From NCBI RefSeq assembly GCF_016101585.1, contig NZ_JACFQG010000001.1, forward strand, positions 620,001 through 684,000: DNA of 64,000 nucleotides, given 5' to 3'. A program made the translations under genes and the position numbers. Positions 19,168 to 28,474 of this stretch are shown piece after piece. Under the pieces are notes generated by a model. That model saw only the letters and a list, made by a program, of their open reading frames with translations. It searched no databases and was not told the DNA's origin. The stretch's first letter is position 1; each line of letters starts with the position of its first letter. Source of the stretch: Bifidobacterium polysaccharolyticum. Its GTDB lineage: Bacteria > Actinomycetota > Actinomycetes > Actinomycetales > Bifidobacteriaceae.

Positions 19168-20712
19168 ATGAAGACAGACAGCCTCGACCGCACCTGCCCA
19201 GATGATTCCGAAAAAGCTATAAACAGAGCAGAGCAACATCTGAGAAGGGGTAGGGTCAGTCGCCGTGACCGATGGTACCCCCTTTTCCACATCGCTTCCC
19301 AGAGCGGCTGGATTAACGATCCCAACGGACTGAGCTACTATCATGGTCGCTGGCACGTCTTCTATCAGCTCAATCCATACGAACCTGTCTGGGGACCTAT
19401 GTACTGGGGTCATGTCTCCTCTTCTGACATGGTGACTTGGCGAAGAGAACGTGTGGCCCTTGCCCCAGGTGAGGGTGATGACAAAGATGGAGTCTTTTCC
19501 GGTTCGGCTGTTGTGGATGATAACGGTAATCTCTGCGTCTACTACACCGGTCAACGGTGGTTGGATCCAAATAACAGCCGAGCTGGGCAGACCCAAGTGC
19601 AAATGATGGCCCGAGCGCTGGATCCAAATGCTGTACACTTTGAAAAACTGGGACGGATTATTGCCCCACCTCAAAACCAACGAATGGATGATTTTCGCGA
19701 CCCCAAAGTCTGGAAACAAGACGGGATCTGGTATATGATCCACGGTGTCGGAACAGCTCAGCAGAAGGGGCAGATATGGCTCTACTCCTCCAGGGACATG
19801 ATTTCATGGACTTTCCTCAAAGTCATCTTTGAAGATAAGAATCCTGATGTCTTCATGGTGGAATGTCCAGACCTCTTTCCTCTGAAGAATGCAAAAGGTG
19901 ATACCGTCTGGGTGCTCTGCTTATCGGAGATGAGGCGTGATCCACAAGACCCCGATGCAGAAACCAATGTGGTCGCTGGCTACATGGTAGGTGACTTCAG
20001 TCCTGAAACCGGATTCCAATCCAAGACAAGCCTAAGAAAGTGGGATCACGGACACAATTTTTACGCCCCCCAGTCCTTTATGGCTCCGGATGGACGGCGA
20101 ATTATGTACGGGTGGATGAAACCTGATTCTTCCTCCATGCCAACGATTGAAGATGGATGGAACGGACAATTAACCATCCCACGGGAGGTCAGACTAGATT
20201 CAAAAGGTAATGTATGCACTCTGCCTGTGTCCGAAATGGCAGAACTTCGAGAGAATGAACTCCAAGCGGGCTCACTGTTGGTACAGCCTGAACCGGAAAT
20301 CACACTCTGCGAAGACTTACAAGCAGGTGAGATCATCATGGAAATAGACCTCGAAACCTCTAGTTTCCACCAAGCAGGCCTGAAGATCCATGCGACTGCC
20401 GATGGGTCTTATGTTTTACTGACCTACGATAAAGAAACTCATCAGCTTATCCTTGACAGGTCTAGGGGGGGTAACGGCGACAGGAGTAGCAGGATTGTCG
20501 AACTCGATGCAGTGGAAAATGAGCTGAGCCTACGTGTCTATGTGGACAGAGGTTCCATTGAGGTTTATGCCAATCAAGGCGAGGCAGTCTTGTCCTCTTA
20601 CAGCTTCCCCAACGAAGGTCCAAGAAGTCTAATTTTGACCAGCTCGGGGGGCAACATGGTTATAACCCAGTGTCAAGTTTTTACTCTCCGCGACAATGGT
20701 CTAGCTGGTTAA
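19168..20712 (+). CDS. GH32 beta-fructosidase (sucrose/fructo-oligosaccharide hydrolase)
   Basis: Cytoplasmic glycoside hydrolase family 32 enzyme of 514 residues, with no signal peptide. The three catalytic signatures are intact: WINDPNG with the nucleophile Asp51, FRDP with the transition-state Asp178, and ECPDLF with the acid/base Glu232. The five-blade propeller is followed by a beta-sandwich domain (LSLRVYVDRGSIEVYANQGE). AGGAGAAAG precedes the ATG. Position after an oligosaccharide importer implies hydrolysis of imported sucrose or short fructans to fructose and glucose. Sucrose versus sucrose-6-phosphate cannot be separated by sequence, but an ABC importer favours the unphosphorylated sugar. 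Confidence 0.92.
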   Translation: MKTDSLDRTCPDDSEKAINRAEQHLRRGRVSRRDRWYPLFHIASQSGWINDPNGLSYYHGRWHVFYQLNPYEPVWGPMYWGHVSSSDMVTWRRERVALAPGEGDDKDGVFSGSAVVDDNGNLCVYYTGQRWLDPNNSRAGQTQVQMMARALDPNAVHFEKLGRIIAPPQNQRMDDFRDPKVWKQDGIWYMIHGVGTAQQKGQIWLYSSRDMISWTFLKVIFEDKNPDVFMVECPDLFPLKNAKGDTVWVLCLSEMRRDPQDPDAETNVVAGYMVGDFSPETGFQSKTSLRKWDHGHNFYAPQSFMAPDGRRIMYGWMKPDSSSMPTIEDGWNGQLTIPREVRLDSKGNVCTLPVSEMAELRENELQAGSLLVQPEPEITLCEDLQAGEIIMEIDLETSSFHQAGLKIHATADGSYVLLTYDKETHQLILDRSRGGNGDRSSRIVELDAVENELSLRVYVDRGSIEVYANQGEAVLSSYSFPNEGPRSLILTSSGGNMVITQCQVFTLRDNGLAG

Positions 20713-21073
20713 TGAAAGGTGGTTCAGCCTTACAGAGTCGCCGATTTCAATCTCAATGATTCTCGATGGACTGGCAAGGTCTCATACGACGACAGCTGGC
20801 AATGATCTAGAAATAGGAATGACAAGGATGGAGTTGGCAGTCCAGGAGTTGTGTAGTTATCTGAAGGGCATCCATCCTGACACTTCATAACCAACTCTTG
20901 ACACGGCCAATCTGCTGGCTAGCCGCCTGAACTAACTAACAGTGACATGGGTTGACTCCATTTCACTTTCAACGAGACAGAAAGGAAGTCAACCCGTGCA
21001 CATCTTGTTAAACCCATGCCTTGCAGAAACGGTTTCCTTTTGAATACCGTTTTCAGTCGATCCGGCTTCGGCT
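20713..21073. other. Intergenic region between convergent GH32 and MFS genes
   Basis: About 360 bases with no convincing gene on either strand. Apart from the hairpin at 20949-20995 nothing clear is seen; it may mark the right boundary of the AT-richer insertion. Confidence 0.6.
20949..20995. terminator. Bidirectional hairpin between convergent genes
   Basis: GGGTTGACT at 20949-20957 pairs perfectly with AGTCAACCC at 20987-20995, and the stem extends inward as CC-(a)-TTTC with GAAAGG, giving about 15 pairs with two bulges. It lies between the GH32 gene and the convergent MFS gene and could stop both transcripts. Confidence 0.55.
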
Positions 21074-22270
21074 TTATTTGCCGACCTTAACCAGCAGAGC
21101 CATCAGCCCCGAGACAATGGCTGCCGCACCCATGAAGAGGAAGGCTCCAACGAAGGAGCCGCCGGCTGCCTTGACCAGGTAGCCGATGATCATGGGAGCC
21201 AGGAATCCGCCCAAGGTGCCGCCGGTGTTGATGATGCCTATGGCGGAGCCGATGATGTGCGGGTCCATGATCTTGTGTGGCCAGGTGAAGATGCCGGTGA
21301 AGGCCACCACAGAGACGCAGGAAACCAGGATCAGCAGCAGGAGGGAGAGCCAGATGTTGCGCGAGAAGACAAAGCATACGACCAGGACGGCGCTGATCAC
21401 CCCGGCGCCCAGGATGGCCACCTTCTCCCTGCCCAGGAAGAGCTTCGAGAGCAGCTGACCGGCATAGATGGTGGCGACGGTCGTGAATACCGCATTGACC
21501 GCCAGCAGGATGCCTGCCTGCCCGATCGAGAGCCCGAAGGTGTTTTTGATGAAGGTGGGCATCCAGGAAATATTGCCGTACAGGAGAATATTGAGCAGGA
21601 GCATGGCCACGAAAAGGACCAGCACGTTCCGATTCTTCAGTACCTCGAGGAACCCTGCCCCCTTGGCTCCGGGCTCCTGGTCAACCTCAGGCTGGCGAGG
21701 CTTGGAGGGTACGAAGATCAGGATGCAGACAAAGGCCAGCAGATAGAGGGTGCCCAGCACGGCGTAGGCCAGATGCCAGTTGATCGCAACCAGATTGGCT
21801 CCCAGAACGAAGGCCAGAATGCCGCCGATGCCGGAGGTCGACAGGATGAGGGACTGTACGAAGGTGCGCCGTTCCTGGGGGAAGTTCTCCGCAATCGACT
21901 TGGAGCAGGAGGGCGGATAGCCGCCGTGGCCCATGCCAGCGAAGAATCTGACGATGATGAAGAAGGCCAGACCATTGGCCAGGCCGAACAGGTAGCTGAA
22001 CAGACCAATGATGATCATTGAGGCCATCAGCACACGCTTGGCCCCAAGCCGGTCGGCCAGCCAGCCGCTGGGTATCTGCATGAGCGAGTAACCCAGGAAG
22101 AAGGCCGACATGATGATGCCTGTCTGCCCCGAGTCGAGGTGGAACTGCTCAGAGATGGGGATGATGGCGGTCGAGATCATGTTCTTGTCCATGTACACGA
22201 TCGAGTAACCGGCCATCAGGGAGAAGATCAGCGTTCCGCTCGCCGTTTTCGAGGATTGCTTGATTGGCAT
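21074..22270 (-). CDS. MFS transporter (anion:cation symporter-like)
   Basis: Major facilitator superfamily carrier of 398 residues with 12 hydrophobic segments. The N-terminal half has YSIVYMDKNMISTAIIPI, the loop-2/3 motif GWLADRLGAKRVL and FFAGMGHGGYPPSCSKSIAE, a pattern of the anion:cation symporter (ACS) group that imports organic anions. It lies 88 bases after the AbgB-like amidohydrolase on the same strand, so the carrier probably brings in an N-acyl amino acid or a peptide-like anion that the hydrolase cleaves (inference). The exact substrate is unknown. Confidence 0.85.
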   Translation of the reverse strand: MPIKQSSKTASGTLIFSLMAGYSIVYMDKNMISTAIIPISEQFHLDSGQTGIIMSAFFLGYSLMQIPSGWLADRLGAKRVLMASMIIIGLFSYLFGLANGLAFFIIVRFFAGMGHGGYPPSCSKSIAENFPQERRTFVQSLILSTSGIGGILAFVLGANLVAINWHLAYAVLGTLYLLAFVCILIFVPSKPRQPEVDQEPGAKGAGFLEVLKNRNVLVLFVAMLLLNILLYGNISWMPTFIKNTFGLSIGQAGILLAVNAVFTTVATIYAGQLLSKLFLGREKVAILGAGVISAVLVVCFVFSRNIWLSLLLLILVSCVSVVAFTGIFTWPHKIMDPHIIGSAIGIINTGGTLGGFLAPMIIGYLVKAAGGSFVGAFLFMGAAAIVSGLMALLVKVGK

Positions 22271-22358
22271 TGGTCTGTCATCCTTCAGTCGAAGTCGGTC
22301 GCCGCCAGGCGATGTGATCAGAAGGGGTCACAGGGCCAGGCGGCAGCCGAACAGTAGA

Positions 22359-23789
22359 TCAGTGGGGCATCACATCGTCAGGAATGACGACCTTGTAGTC
22401 CTGACCGGCGAAGGTCTTGTCGAAATCTTCCTTGGCGGCCTTGACCAGATCCGGGTCGGTAAACGCATCGTAAGCGGTCAGAGCCAGGGTCTTGCCCGCA
22501 GCCAGCAGACCCTTGTGGGCCACCGAGGACTTGCCGTTGGCCGCCCATTGCCAGGAGTGTGGTGAGGTGCCCTGGGGTTCGAAGCCGCCGCTGAACTGGG
22601 CGGTGGGCGTCTGCCAGCTGACATCGCCGACATCGGTGGACCCCGATGCCGTATCGGTGAAGGCCAGCGGATACTTCTTCAGGGCCATGGTGGACTCGGC
22701 CATCTTCCTGATTTCCTCATCCGGAAGCTCAGGGAAGGCGGCCTTGGTACGGCTGAGCACACGCTGCTTACCGGCCTCGGGGACCGTGTCCGTGTAGCGG
22801 CGCTCGTAGTCCAGCTCCTGCTGGTCCAAGGGCAGGGGGCCGACGACGTCCAGGTTCCTGTCTATGGCCTCGGTCAGCGGATGATTGGGGATGAAGTTGT
22901 AGCAGGCCGCGTCGAACTCTTCCTTGACCTGGGTCTCGGTCATCAGGGCCGCACCCTGGGCGATCTTCTCCACACGCTTGAACAGATCCTGAGCCTGATC
23001 CATCCTGGGAGCGCGCACGAAATAATAGAGCCGGGCATGGGACTGCACCACATTGGCCGACTCGCCGCCTGCGTCGATGAAAGCGTAGTGCACGCGGGCC
23101 TCATCGATCATGTGCTCACGCAGGAACTGCACGCCCACGTTCATCAGCTCCGCGGCATCCAAGGCGCTCCGGCCCAGCTCTGGGGCCGCAGCCGCGTGGG
23201 CCGGCACGCCGGTGAAGTCGAAGTAAGCCTGCAGGACTGCCAGGCTGGAGGAGCCCCAGGCCTGGGTCACATCCGAGGGGTGCCAGGACAGGGCCAGATC
23301 CAGCCCGTCGAAAACTCCGTCCCTGGCCATGAAGGCCTTGCCGTAACCCGACTCCTCAGCCGGGCAGCCGAAGACCTTGATGGTCCCCTTGAGCCCCTTC
23401 TCCTCCATGAAGGTCTTGATCCCGACTCCGGCCGCGACGGCTGCCATACCCAGAATGTTGTGACCGCAGCCTTGCCCGTTGCCGCCTTCGACCAGGGGCT
23501 TGTGCTCGCCCAAATCAGCCACCTGGCTGAGACCCCCCAGGGCGTCGTATTCACCGGTGATGCCGATCACCGGACGGCCCGAGCCCCAGGTCGCCACGTA
23601 GGCATAGTCCATATGGCCCACGCCCTTTTCGATGTCGAAGCCCTCCTGCTCCAGCACCTTGTAATGCTGCTGGACCGACTCCTTGACGGCAAATCTGGTC
23701 TCGGGGGTACCCCAAATATGGTCGGCGGCATCGATGAACTCCTGTGACTTGTCCTCGATGATCTGCATGATGCGTTGCTTGTCGTCCAC
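22359..23789 (-). CDS. M20-family amidohydrolase, AbgB-like
   Basis: Zn-dependent M20D peptidase/aminoacylase of 476 residues, resembling the B subunit of p-aminobenzoyl-glutamate hydrolase. Motifs seen are GITGEYDALGGLSQVAD, GQGCGHNILGMAAVAAG, the general-base CPAEESGYGKAFMA, DLALSWHPSD, and FTGVPAHAAAAPELGRSALDAAELM in the dimerisation domain. AAGGAG is 8 bases before the GTG at 23789, which is preferred over a GTG at 23798. AbgA, the usual partner, is not adjacent, so the activity may instead be on other N-acyl amino acids. It is followed by an MFS carrier. Confidence 0.85.
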   Translation of the reverse strand: MDDKQRIMQIIEDKSQEFIDAADHIWGTPETRFAVKESVQQHYKVLEQEGFDIEKGVGHMDYAYVATWGSGRPVIGITGEYDALGGLSQVADLGEHKPLVEGGNGQGCGHNILGMAAVAAGVGIKTFMEEKGLKGTIKVFGCPAEESGYGKAFMARDGVFDGLDLALSWHPSDVTQAWGSSSLAVLQAYFDFTGVPAHAAAAPELGRSALDAAELMNVGVQFLREHMIDEARVHYAFIDAGGESANVVQSHARLYYFVRAPRMDQAQDLFKRVEKIAQGAALMTETQVKEEFDAACYNFIPNHPLTEAIDRNLDVVGPLPLDQQELDYERRYTDTVPEAGKQRVLSRTKAAFPELPDEEIRKMAESTMALKKYPLAFTDTASGSTDVGDVSWQTPTAQFSGGFEPQGTSPHSWQWAANGKSSVAHKGLLAAGKTLALTAYDAFTDPDLVKAAKEDFDKTFAGQDYKVVIPDDVMPH

Positions 23790-23954
23790 GCCTGTCACTC
23801 CTTCGCTTCGTTTGCTGCCCTAATCGCCACAGCGGATATGTCATGCTCCGCTGCGATATGACACAGACTACCTTTCAAGGGCATTACGAGAGTGTTCAGA
23901 CATGTAAATTTGGACGACTATGGCTAACTTCACAAATTGAGATGCCTTGTTTTC

Positions 23955-24749
23955 TCAGGCATTCTCCACGCCTCCGAAGCGCCTGTCCCTATGGATGTAA
24001 TCGTCGATGGCCCGCCAGAGCACCTCGCGCCCGCAGTCGGGGAAGAGCTCGGGCACGAAATCCAGCTCCGCATAGGCCGCCTGCCAGGGCAGGAAGTTGG
24101 AGGTGCGCTGCTCCCCCGAGGTGCGCAGGACCAGGTCGCAGTCCGGTATGTCGGGGTTGTAGAGATGCTGGGCGATCATCTTTTCCGTCACCTTGGAGCC
24201 CTTGATTCGCCCGGCCGCCACCTCCCGGGCGATGTCGGTGGCTGCGTCGGCCAGCTCAGCCCGGCCCCCGTAATTGATGCAGAAGATCACATCGATCCTG
24301 GTGTTGTGGCGGGTACGCTCCATGGCCGCCTCCAGCTCGTCGATGACTGACTTCCAAAGCCGAGGGCGACGGCCCGCCCAGCGCACGCGCACTCCCCAGT
24401 CGTCCATCTGGGCCACACGCCGATGGATGATGTCCCGGGAGAAACCCATCAGGAAATGCACCTCGGCCGGCGAGCGCTTCCAATTCTCCGTGGAGAAGGT
24501 ATACAGACTCAGATATCGGACCCCGGCCTCGATGGCCCCGGCTATGGTGTCGAAGACCACAGGCTCGGCGGCCCGATGACCCTGGGTACGCTCCATACCC
24601 CTCTGCTTGGCCCAGCGGCCATTGCCGTCCATGATCACACCAAGGTGCCGCGGGACTGAGCCCTCGGGGAATTGCGGAATACGCGCGGGGTCGGAGAATG
24701 GGGCTGCAGGCACATCTAGGGAGGTGTAGTCGACGGGGTCAAAGCTCAT
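23955..24749 (-). CDS. uppS: Isoprenyl transferase (undecaprenyl diphosphate synthase)
   Basis: Cis-prenyltransferase that extends farnesyl diphosphate with isopentenyl diphosphate to the C55 lipid carrier used for cell-wall synthesis. The 264-residue chain has the catalytic IMDGNGRWAKQRG (Asp in the P-loop-like motif), the conserved LSLYTFSTENWKRSP and the C-terminal DLVLRTSGEQRTSNFLPWQAAYAELDF-type box. It starts 3 bases after recO ends, so the two are co-transcribed. The nearby dxr and ispG supply the precursors. Confidence 0.95.
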   Translation of the reverse strand: MSFDPVDYTSLDVPAAPFSDPARIPQFPEGSVPRHLGVIMDGNGRWAKQRGMERTQGHRAAEPVVFDTIAGAIEAGVRYLSLYTFSTENWKRSPAEVHFLMGFSRDIIHRRVAQMDDWGVRVRWAGRRPRLWKSVIDELEAAMERTRHNTRIDVIFCINYGGRAELADAATDIAREVAAGRIKGSKVTEKMIAQHLYNPDIPDCDLVLRTSGEQRTSNFLPWQAAYAELDFVPELFPDCGREVLWRAIDDYIHRDRRFGGVENA

Positions 24750-24752
24750 GCT

Positions 24753-25475
24753 TCAAGAATCTAATAGCCTAAGGGACCTGATGGGCCGCTCCAGGTAATA
24801 TTCGCCCCATTTCTCAACAAGACCGTCGCACAGGGGGGTGGAGCCTTTGCCGTCCAGCTTGGACCAATCCCCGCTGCTCAGCGCCCGGAAACGGGCCAGG
24901 GTGGCAGGATCCACCGCCACGGCGTCAGTAGGCCTGTCCCGACTGCAGACCACCCCGCCGCCGGGCACAGAAAAGTGGGTCAGCTGGTCGGTACGGCCGC
25001 AGACGATGCAGGAATCCAGCCGGGGCCGCCACCCCGCCAGCGCCAGGGAGCGCAGCAGATAGGAGGCACCGATGTCACGGGGTCCATGCCGGTGACCTGC
25101 CAGGCTGGCCAGGGCGGAGACCAGCAGACGGTATTGCTCCGGGGCCGGCTCATGCTCGCCCACCACCAGTTTGTCGGCGGTCTCAAGCATGACGCCCCCG
25201 TTGGCGTAGAGGTCATAGTCAGCGCATATGGCATCCGCATAGGCGGCTGTGCAGACGGCCTGGGAGACGATGTCCAGGTTGCGGCCGCGGGAGATGAGCA
25301 GATCGTCACGCATGAAGGGCTCCAGACGAGCGCCGAAGCGGGACTTGGTCCGTCGCACCCCCTTGGCAACGGTCCTGACCTTGCCGTGCCCCCTGGTCAG
25401 AATGGTCACGATCCGGTCGGCCTCGCCCAGTTTGACCGTTCTGAGGACCAGACCCTCGTCACGATAGATGGCCAC
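24753..25475 (-). CDS. recO: DNA repair protein RecO
   Basis: RecF-pathway mediator that binds single-stranded DNA and loads RecA. The 240-residue product has the N-terminal OB-fold (YRDEGLVLRTVKLGEADRIV, then GHGKVRTVAKGVRRTKSRFG) and a C-terminal domain with a zinc-like cysteine pair (SCIVCGRTDQ, then VVCSRD). AAAGGA precedes the GTG start. The recO-uppS order is common in actinobacteria. Confidence 0.94.
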   Translation of the reverse strand: MAIYRDEGLVLRTVKLGEADRIVTILTRGHGKVRTVAKGVRRTKSRFGARLEPFMRDDLLISRGRNLDIVSQAVCTAAYADAICADYDLYANGGVMLETADKLVVGEHEPAPEQYRLLVSALASLAGHRHGPRDIGASYLLRSLALAGWRPRLDSCIVCGRTDQLTHFSVPGGGVVCSRDRPTDAVAVDPATLARFRALSSGDWSKLDGKGSTPLCDGLVEKWGEYYLERPIRSLRLLDS

Positions 25476-25490
25476 GACGGACCCGTCCTT

Positions 25491-27212
25491 TCATTGATAG
25501 ATGAACAGGCCCCAGAAGGCGAAGATCAGCAGGACTCCGAACATGGCCAAGGTGGTGACGATGAAGATGGCAACGCCAAAGCGGGTGGAGGCCAGAACAG
25601 GCCTGGGATCCAAGTTCCGCATCTGCTGACGCAAAGTGGGGCCGCCGGCCTTGCTTGTGCGGACCTGGTCGGGCAGCCGGTCCAATCCCCTTAGGGAGGC
25701 TACTTCGACCATGCGGGCGAAGGTGCGCGACCAGGCCCAGATGACCAGTGCGCAGACCACCTGGATGACCGGCCAGCTCCAGTAGCTGACCCCCGCCTGG
25801 TCTGGCACGCCACCCCAACCCAGGCGTACCACGGCCATGATGACTTGACCCAGACCCGCTCCGAAAAGGACCAGGGTAGCCAGGGTGGTACCAGTGATGG
25901 TGACCAAGGTCCCGCCGAAACCATGGCTGAAGCCCAGAACCGGGTCCTTGCGTCGGCGCAGACGGAACACTTTCATCAGGCCGGCCACCACGGCCATGAC
26001 CAGAGCCGCCAGCAAAAGAACCAGGGTCAGCATATGCAGGACCAGCATATAGATGGTCAGCGAACGCCTCCCCCGCAGGTCAGTAGGCACGGCGATGGAC
26101 TGGTGGATGGTGGCCCCGCCCACGCTGGGACTGGTCTGATGCAGGCCATGGACCTGACCCACCGCCCAATCGATCATGTCCTGCTGGTAGTGGTCGGCCA
26201 GGGGCGTGCCGGTCCGGGCCTCATCCCCCAGCCGCAGCACATGGTTGGAGACGGGGTAGGACCGCACAGTTACATTCTCATTGCCGGAGGCATGGGCCTG
26301 GGAAAGCACGCGTTGCACCCCTTCCACCTGGGCGGTCATGACATCCTTGGCCCCGTAGGCCAGCAGGGTGGGAATGGCATAGGTGTAGCGGTCGGTGGGG
26401 TCGATGTCCAGATTGTTCAGGCCCAAAAGGGTGGCATCAGTGCTGAAGAGCCGACGGACCACCGACTGGTAGCCCTGGTTGGCCCCGGCAATTGCAAAGT
26501 CCTGGGCCACGAAGAAGCCCATAGCATGCCGTGGTGAATAGACCATGGGACTCAGCAGGATCTGGAAGGCGATCCTGTGATCCATGGTCAGCAACATGGC
26601 GGCAATCCAAGTGCTCTCGCTGGTGGCATATATGCCTACCTTGGATGCATCCACATCATCCCGGTCGCGCAGCAGATTGGCAACCCGCTCGTAGGCCCTG
26701 GCTGAGGCTGGATAATCCCGATCAGCATCCGTGGTGGACCAGACCGGCTTGTCCAGCACGGCGGTGACGAAGCCAGCAGAGGCCAGGGTCCGGGCTACGT
26801 CTCCGAAGGAGTTATCGCAGGTGCCGTAACCGGCGCCATGCATGAAAACTACAGCCGGCCTATGGCCTGAAGCCCCCTGAGGAGTGCGAATCAATATTCG
26901 GATGCGCTGGTGCTCACCTGTGGCAGGCCTCTCCACGCTCATTTCCTGGTGGCGGGATTCGACCTGATACTGCCCCACGGTATCCCTGGCAACCCCGGCA
27001 GGCCAGTCGAAGGTGACCGCGGTGTCCGGCGTCAGCGTGGGAAAATTCTGATCCACTGGTTCGTATTTCCAGGGGACGGCGGTCAAGTGGGAGACAGAGG
27101 CCAGCAGACCCATGAGGATGACGAAGACAGGCAGACTGGTCATCAGCCGCCTGACCCTGCTCCACCGGCTCGCGGGGAGGGAACGCTCAACCTCTTGGGA
27201 CACGACGGCCAT
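25491..27212 (-). CDS. Membrane-anchored alpha/beta-hydrolase of unknown function
   Basis: A 573-residue protein with one N-terminal transmembrane segment (about residues 26-48, LPVFVILMGLLASVSHL), an extracellular-looking alpha/beta hydrolase domain and four to five C-terminal membrane segments (from about residue 385). Hydrolase signs are VVFMHGAGYGTCDNSF (oxyanion strand), the nucleophile elbow region YATSESTW, AYGAKDVMTAQVEG for the acid residue and SNHVLRLGDE for the histidine. Dienelactone hydrolase or cutinase-like families are possible, but I do not recognise a specific member. It sits between ispG and recO, 32 bases from ispG, so may belong to the same transcript. Confidence 0.75.
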   Translation of the reverse strand: MAVVSQEVERSLPASRWSRVRRLMTSLPVFVILMGLLASVSHLTAVPWKYEPVDQNFPTLTPDTAVTFDWPAGVARDTVGQYQVESRHQEMSVERPATGEHQRIRILIRTPQGASGHRPAVVFMHGAGYGTCDNSFGDVARTLASAGFVTAVLDKPVWSTTDADRDYPASARAYERVANLLRDRDDVDASKVGIYATSESTWIAAMLLTMDHRIAFQILLSPMVYSPRHAMGFFVAQDFAIAGANQGYQSVVRRLFSTDATLLGLNNLDIDPTDRYTYAIPTLLAYGAKDVMTAQVEGVQRVLSQAHASGNENVTVRSYPVSNHVLRLGDEARTGTPLADHYQQDMIDWAVGQVHGLHQTSPSVGGATIHQSIAVPTDLRGRRSLTIYMLVLHMLTLVLLLAALVMAVVAGLMKVFRLRRRKDPVLGFSHGFGGTLVTITGTTLATLVLFGAGLGQVIMAVVRLGWGGVPDQAGVSYWSWPVIQVVCALVIWAWSRTFARMVEVASLRGLDRLPDQVRTSKAGGPTLRQQMRNLDPRPVLASTRFGVAIFIVTTLAMFGVLLIFAFWGLFIYQ

Positions 27213-27244
27213 TGTAACCGGTGGCGAGGATGGTGCTTACGCGC

Positions 27245-28474
27245 TCAGCTGGCACGGCCCGTGACCGGAACCACCATGGGACCTACCTCCGGCAGGGTTT
27301 CACCCTGGACCGCCGCCTTGGCATCCATCTGGGCAGCGATTTCCTTGGCCCGTTCCAGCAGGGTGGGGACGATCTGATCCTCAGGCACTGTCTGAACCAC
27401 CTTGCCCTTGATGATGATCTGGCCCTTGCCGTTGCCCGAAGCCACCCCAAGGTCAGCCTCCCTGGCTTCACCTGGGCCGTTGACGATGCAACCCATGACA
27501 GCCACCCGGATGGGGGCGGTGATGTCCTTGAGACCCTCGGTCACTTCCTTGGCCAGCTCGATTACATCCACCTGGGCCCTGCCGCAGGAGGGGCAGGAGA
27601 TGATGTCGAAGTGGCGCTGGCGGAGCCCCAGATATTCCAGAATCTTGCAGCCCACCTTGACCTCTTCCACAGGCGGTGCGGACAGGGATACCCGGATGGT
27701 GTCGCCGATGCCCTCAGCCAGGAGCGCGCCGAAGGCCAGGCAGGACTTGATGGTCCCCTGCCAGGATGGTCCGGCCTCGGTCACGCCCAGGTGCAGGGGC
27801 CAGTCGCCCTTGGATGCCAGGAGCCTGTAGGTCTGGACTGTGGTAACGGGATCGTGGTGCTTGACGGAGATCTTGAAGTCGTGGAAGCCCACGTCCTCGA
27901 ACATGTGGGCCTCTTTCAAGGCCGAGGCCACCAGGGCCTCAGGGGTGGGGCCGCCGTAGCGGGCGTAGATGTCCTTGTCCAGGCTGCCGGCGTTGACTCC
28001 GATGCGCAGGGAGATGCCCGCATCCGTAGCAGCCTTGCAGATATCTGGACCGACCTGGTCGAACTTGCGGATGTTGCCCGGGTTGACCCTGACGGCTGCG
28101 CAGCCCGCGTCGATGGCCTGGAAAACGTACTTGCTCTGGAAGTGAATGTCGGCGATGACCGGGATGGGCGACTTCTTCGCAATGATGGGAAGCGCGTCGG
28201 CATCATCCTGGCTGGGCACAGCCACTCGTACGATATCGCAGCCGGCGGCGGCCAACTCGGCGATCTGCTGCAAGGTCGCATTGATGTCAGCTGTGACCGT
28301 GTTGGTCATGGACTGCACCGAAATTGGGGCACCCCCGCCGACCGGCACAGGCCCCACCATGATCCGACGGGAACGGCGACGAGGATGCAGCGGAGTCTGA
28401 CTGATGGCCTGCTCGCCTGTCTTGCGGAACCCTTGGGAGGATGTTGACTGTTCGGTCTTGAGAATGCTACTCAC
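27245..28474 (-). CDS. ispG: 4-hydroxy-3-methylbut-2-enyl diphosphate synthase (MEP pathway)
   Basis: [4Fe-4S] enzyme that reductively converts MEcPP to HMBPP in the non-mevalonate isoprenoid pathway. The 409-residue product has [20 protein letters not shown] at the N-terminus of the TIM-barrel, [11 protein letters not shown] and the C-terminal iron-sulfur domain with [11 protein letters not shown] and [15 protein letters not shown]. Its GTG start overlaps the dxr stop as GTGA, coupling two pathway steps. Confidence 0.97.
   Translation of the reverse strand: MSSILKTEQSTSSQGFRKTGEQAISQTPLHPRRRSRRIMVGPVPVGGGAPISVQSMTNTVTADINATLQQIAELAAAGCDIVRVAVPSQDDADALPIIAKKSPIPVIADIHFQSKYVFQAIDAGCAAVRVNPGNIRKFDQVGPDICKAATDAGISLRIGVNAGSLDKDIYARYGGPTPEALVASALKEAHMFEDVGFHDFKISVKHHDPVTTVQTYRLLASKGDWPLHLGVTEAGPSWQGTIKSCLAFGALLAEGIGDTIRVSLSAPPVEEVKVGCKILEYLGLRQRHFDIISCPSCGRAQVDVIELAKEVTEGLKDITAPIRVAVMGCIVNGPGEAREADLGVASGNGKGQIIIKGKVVQTVPEDQIVPTLLERAKEIAAQMDAKAAVQGETLPEVGPMVVPVTGRAS

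Noticed and set aside
23838-23865. Repeated GATATGTCA/GATATGACA near the abgB-like promoter
   Set aside because: Short, imperfect and not clearly placed relative to a promoter, so not called an operator.
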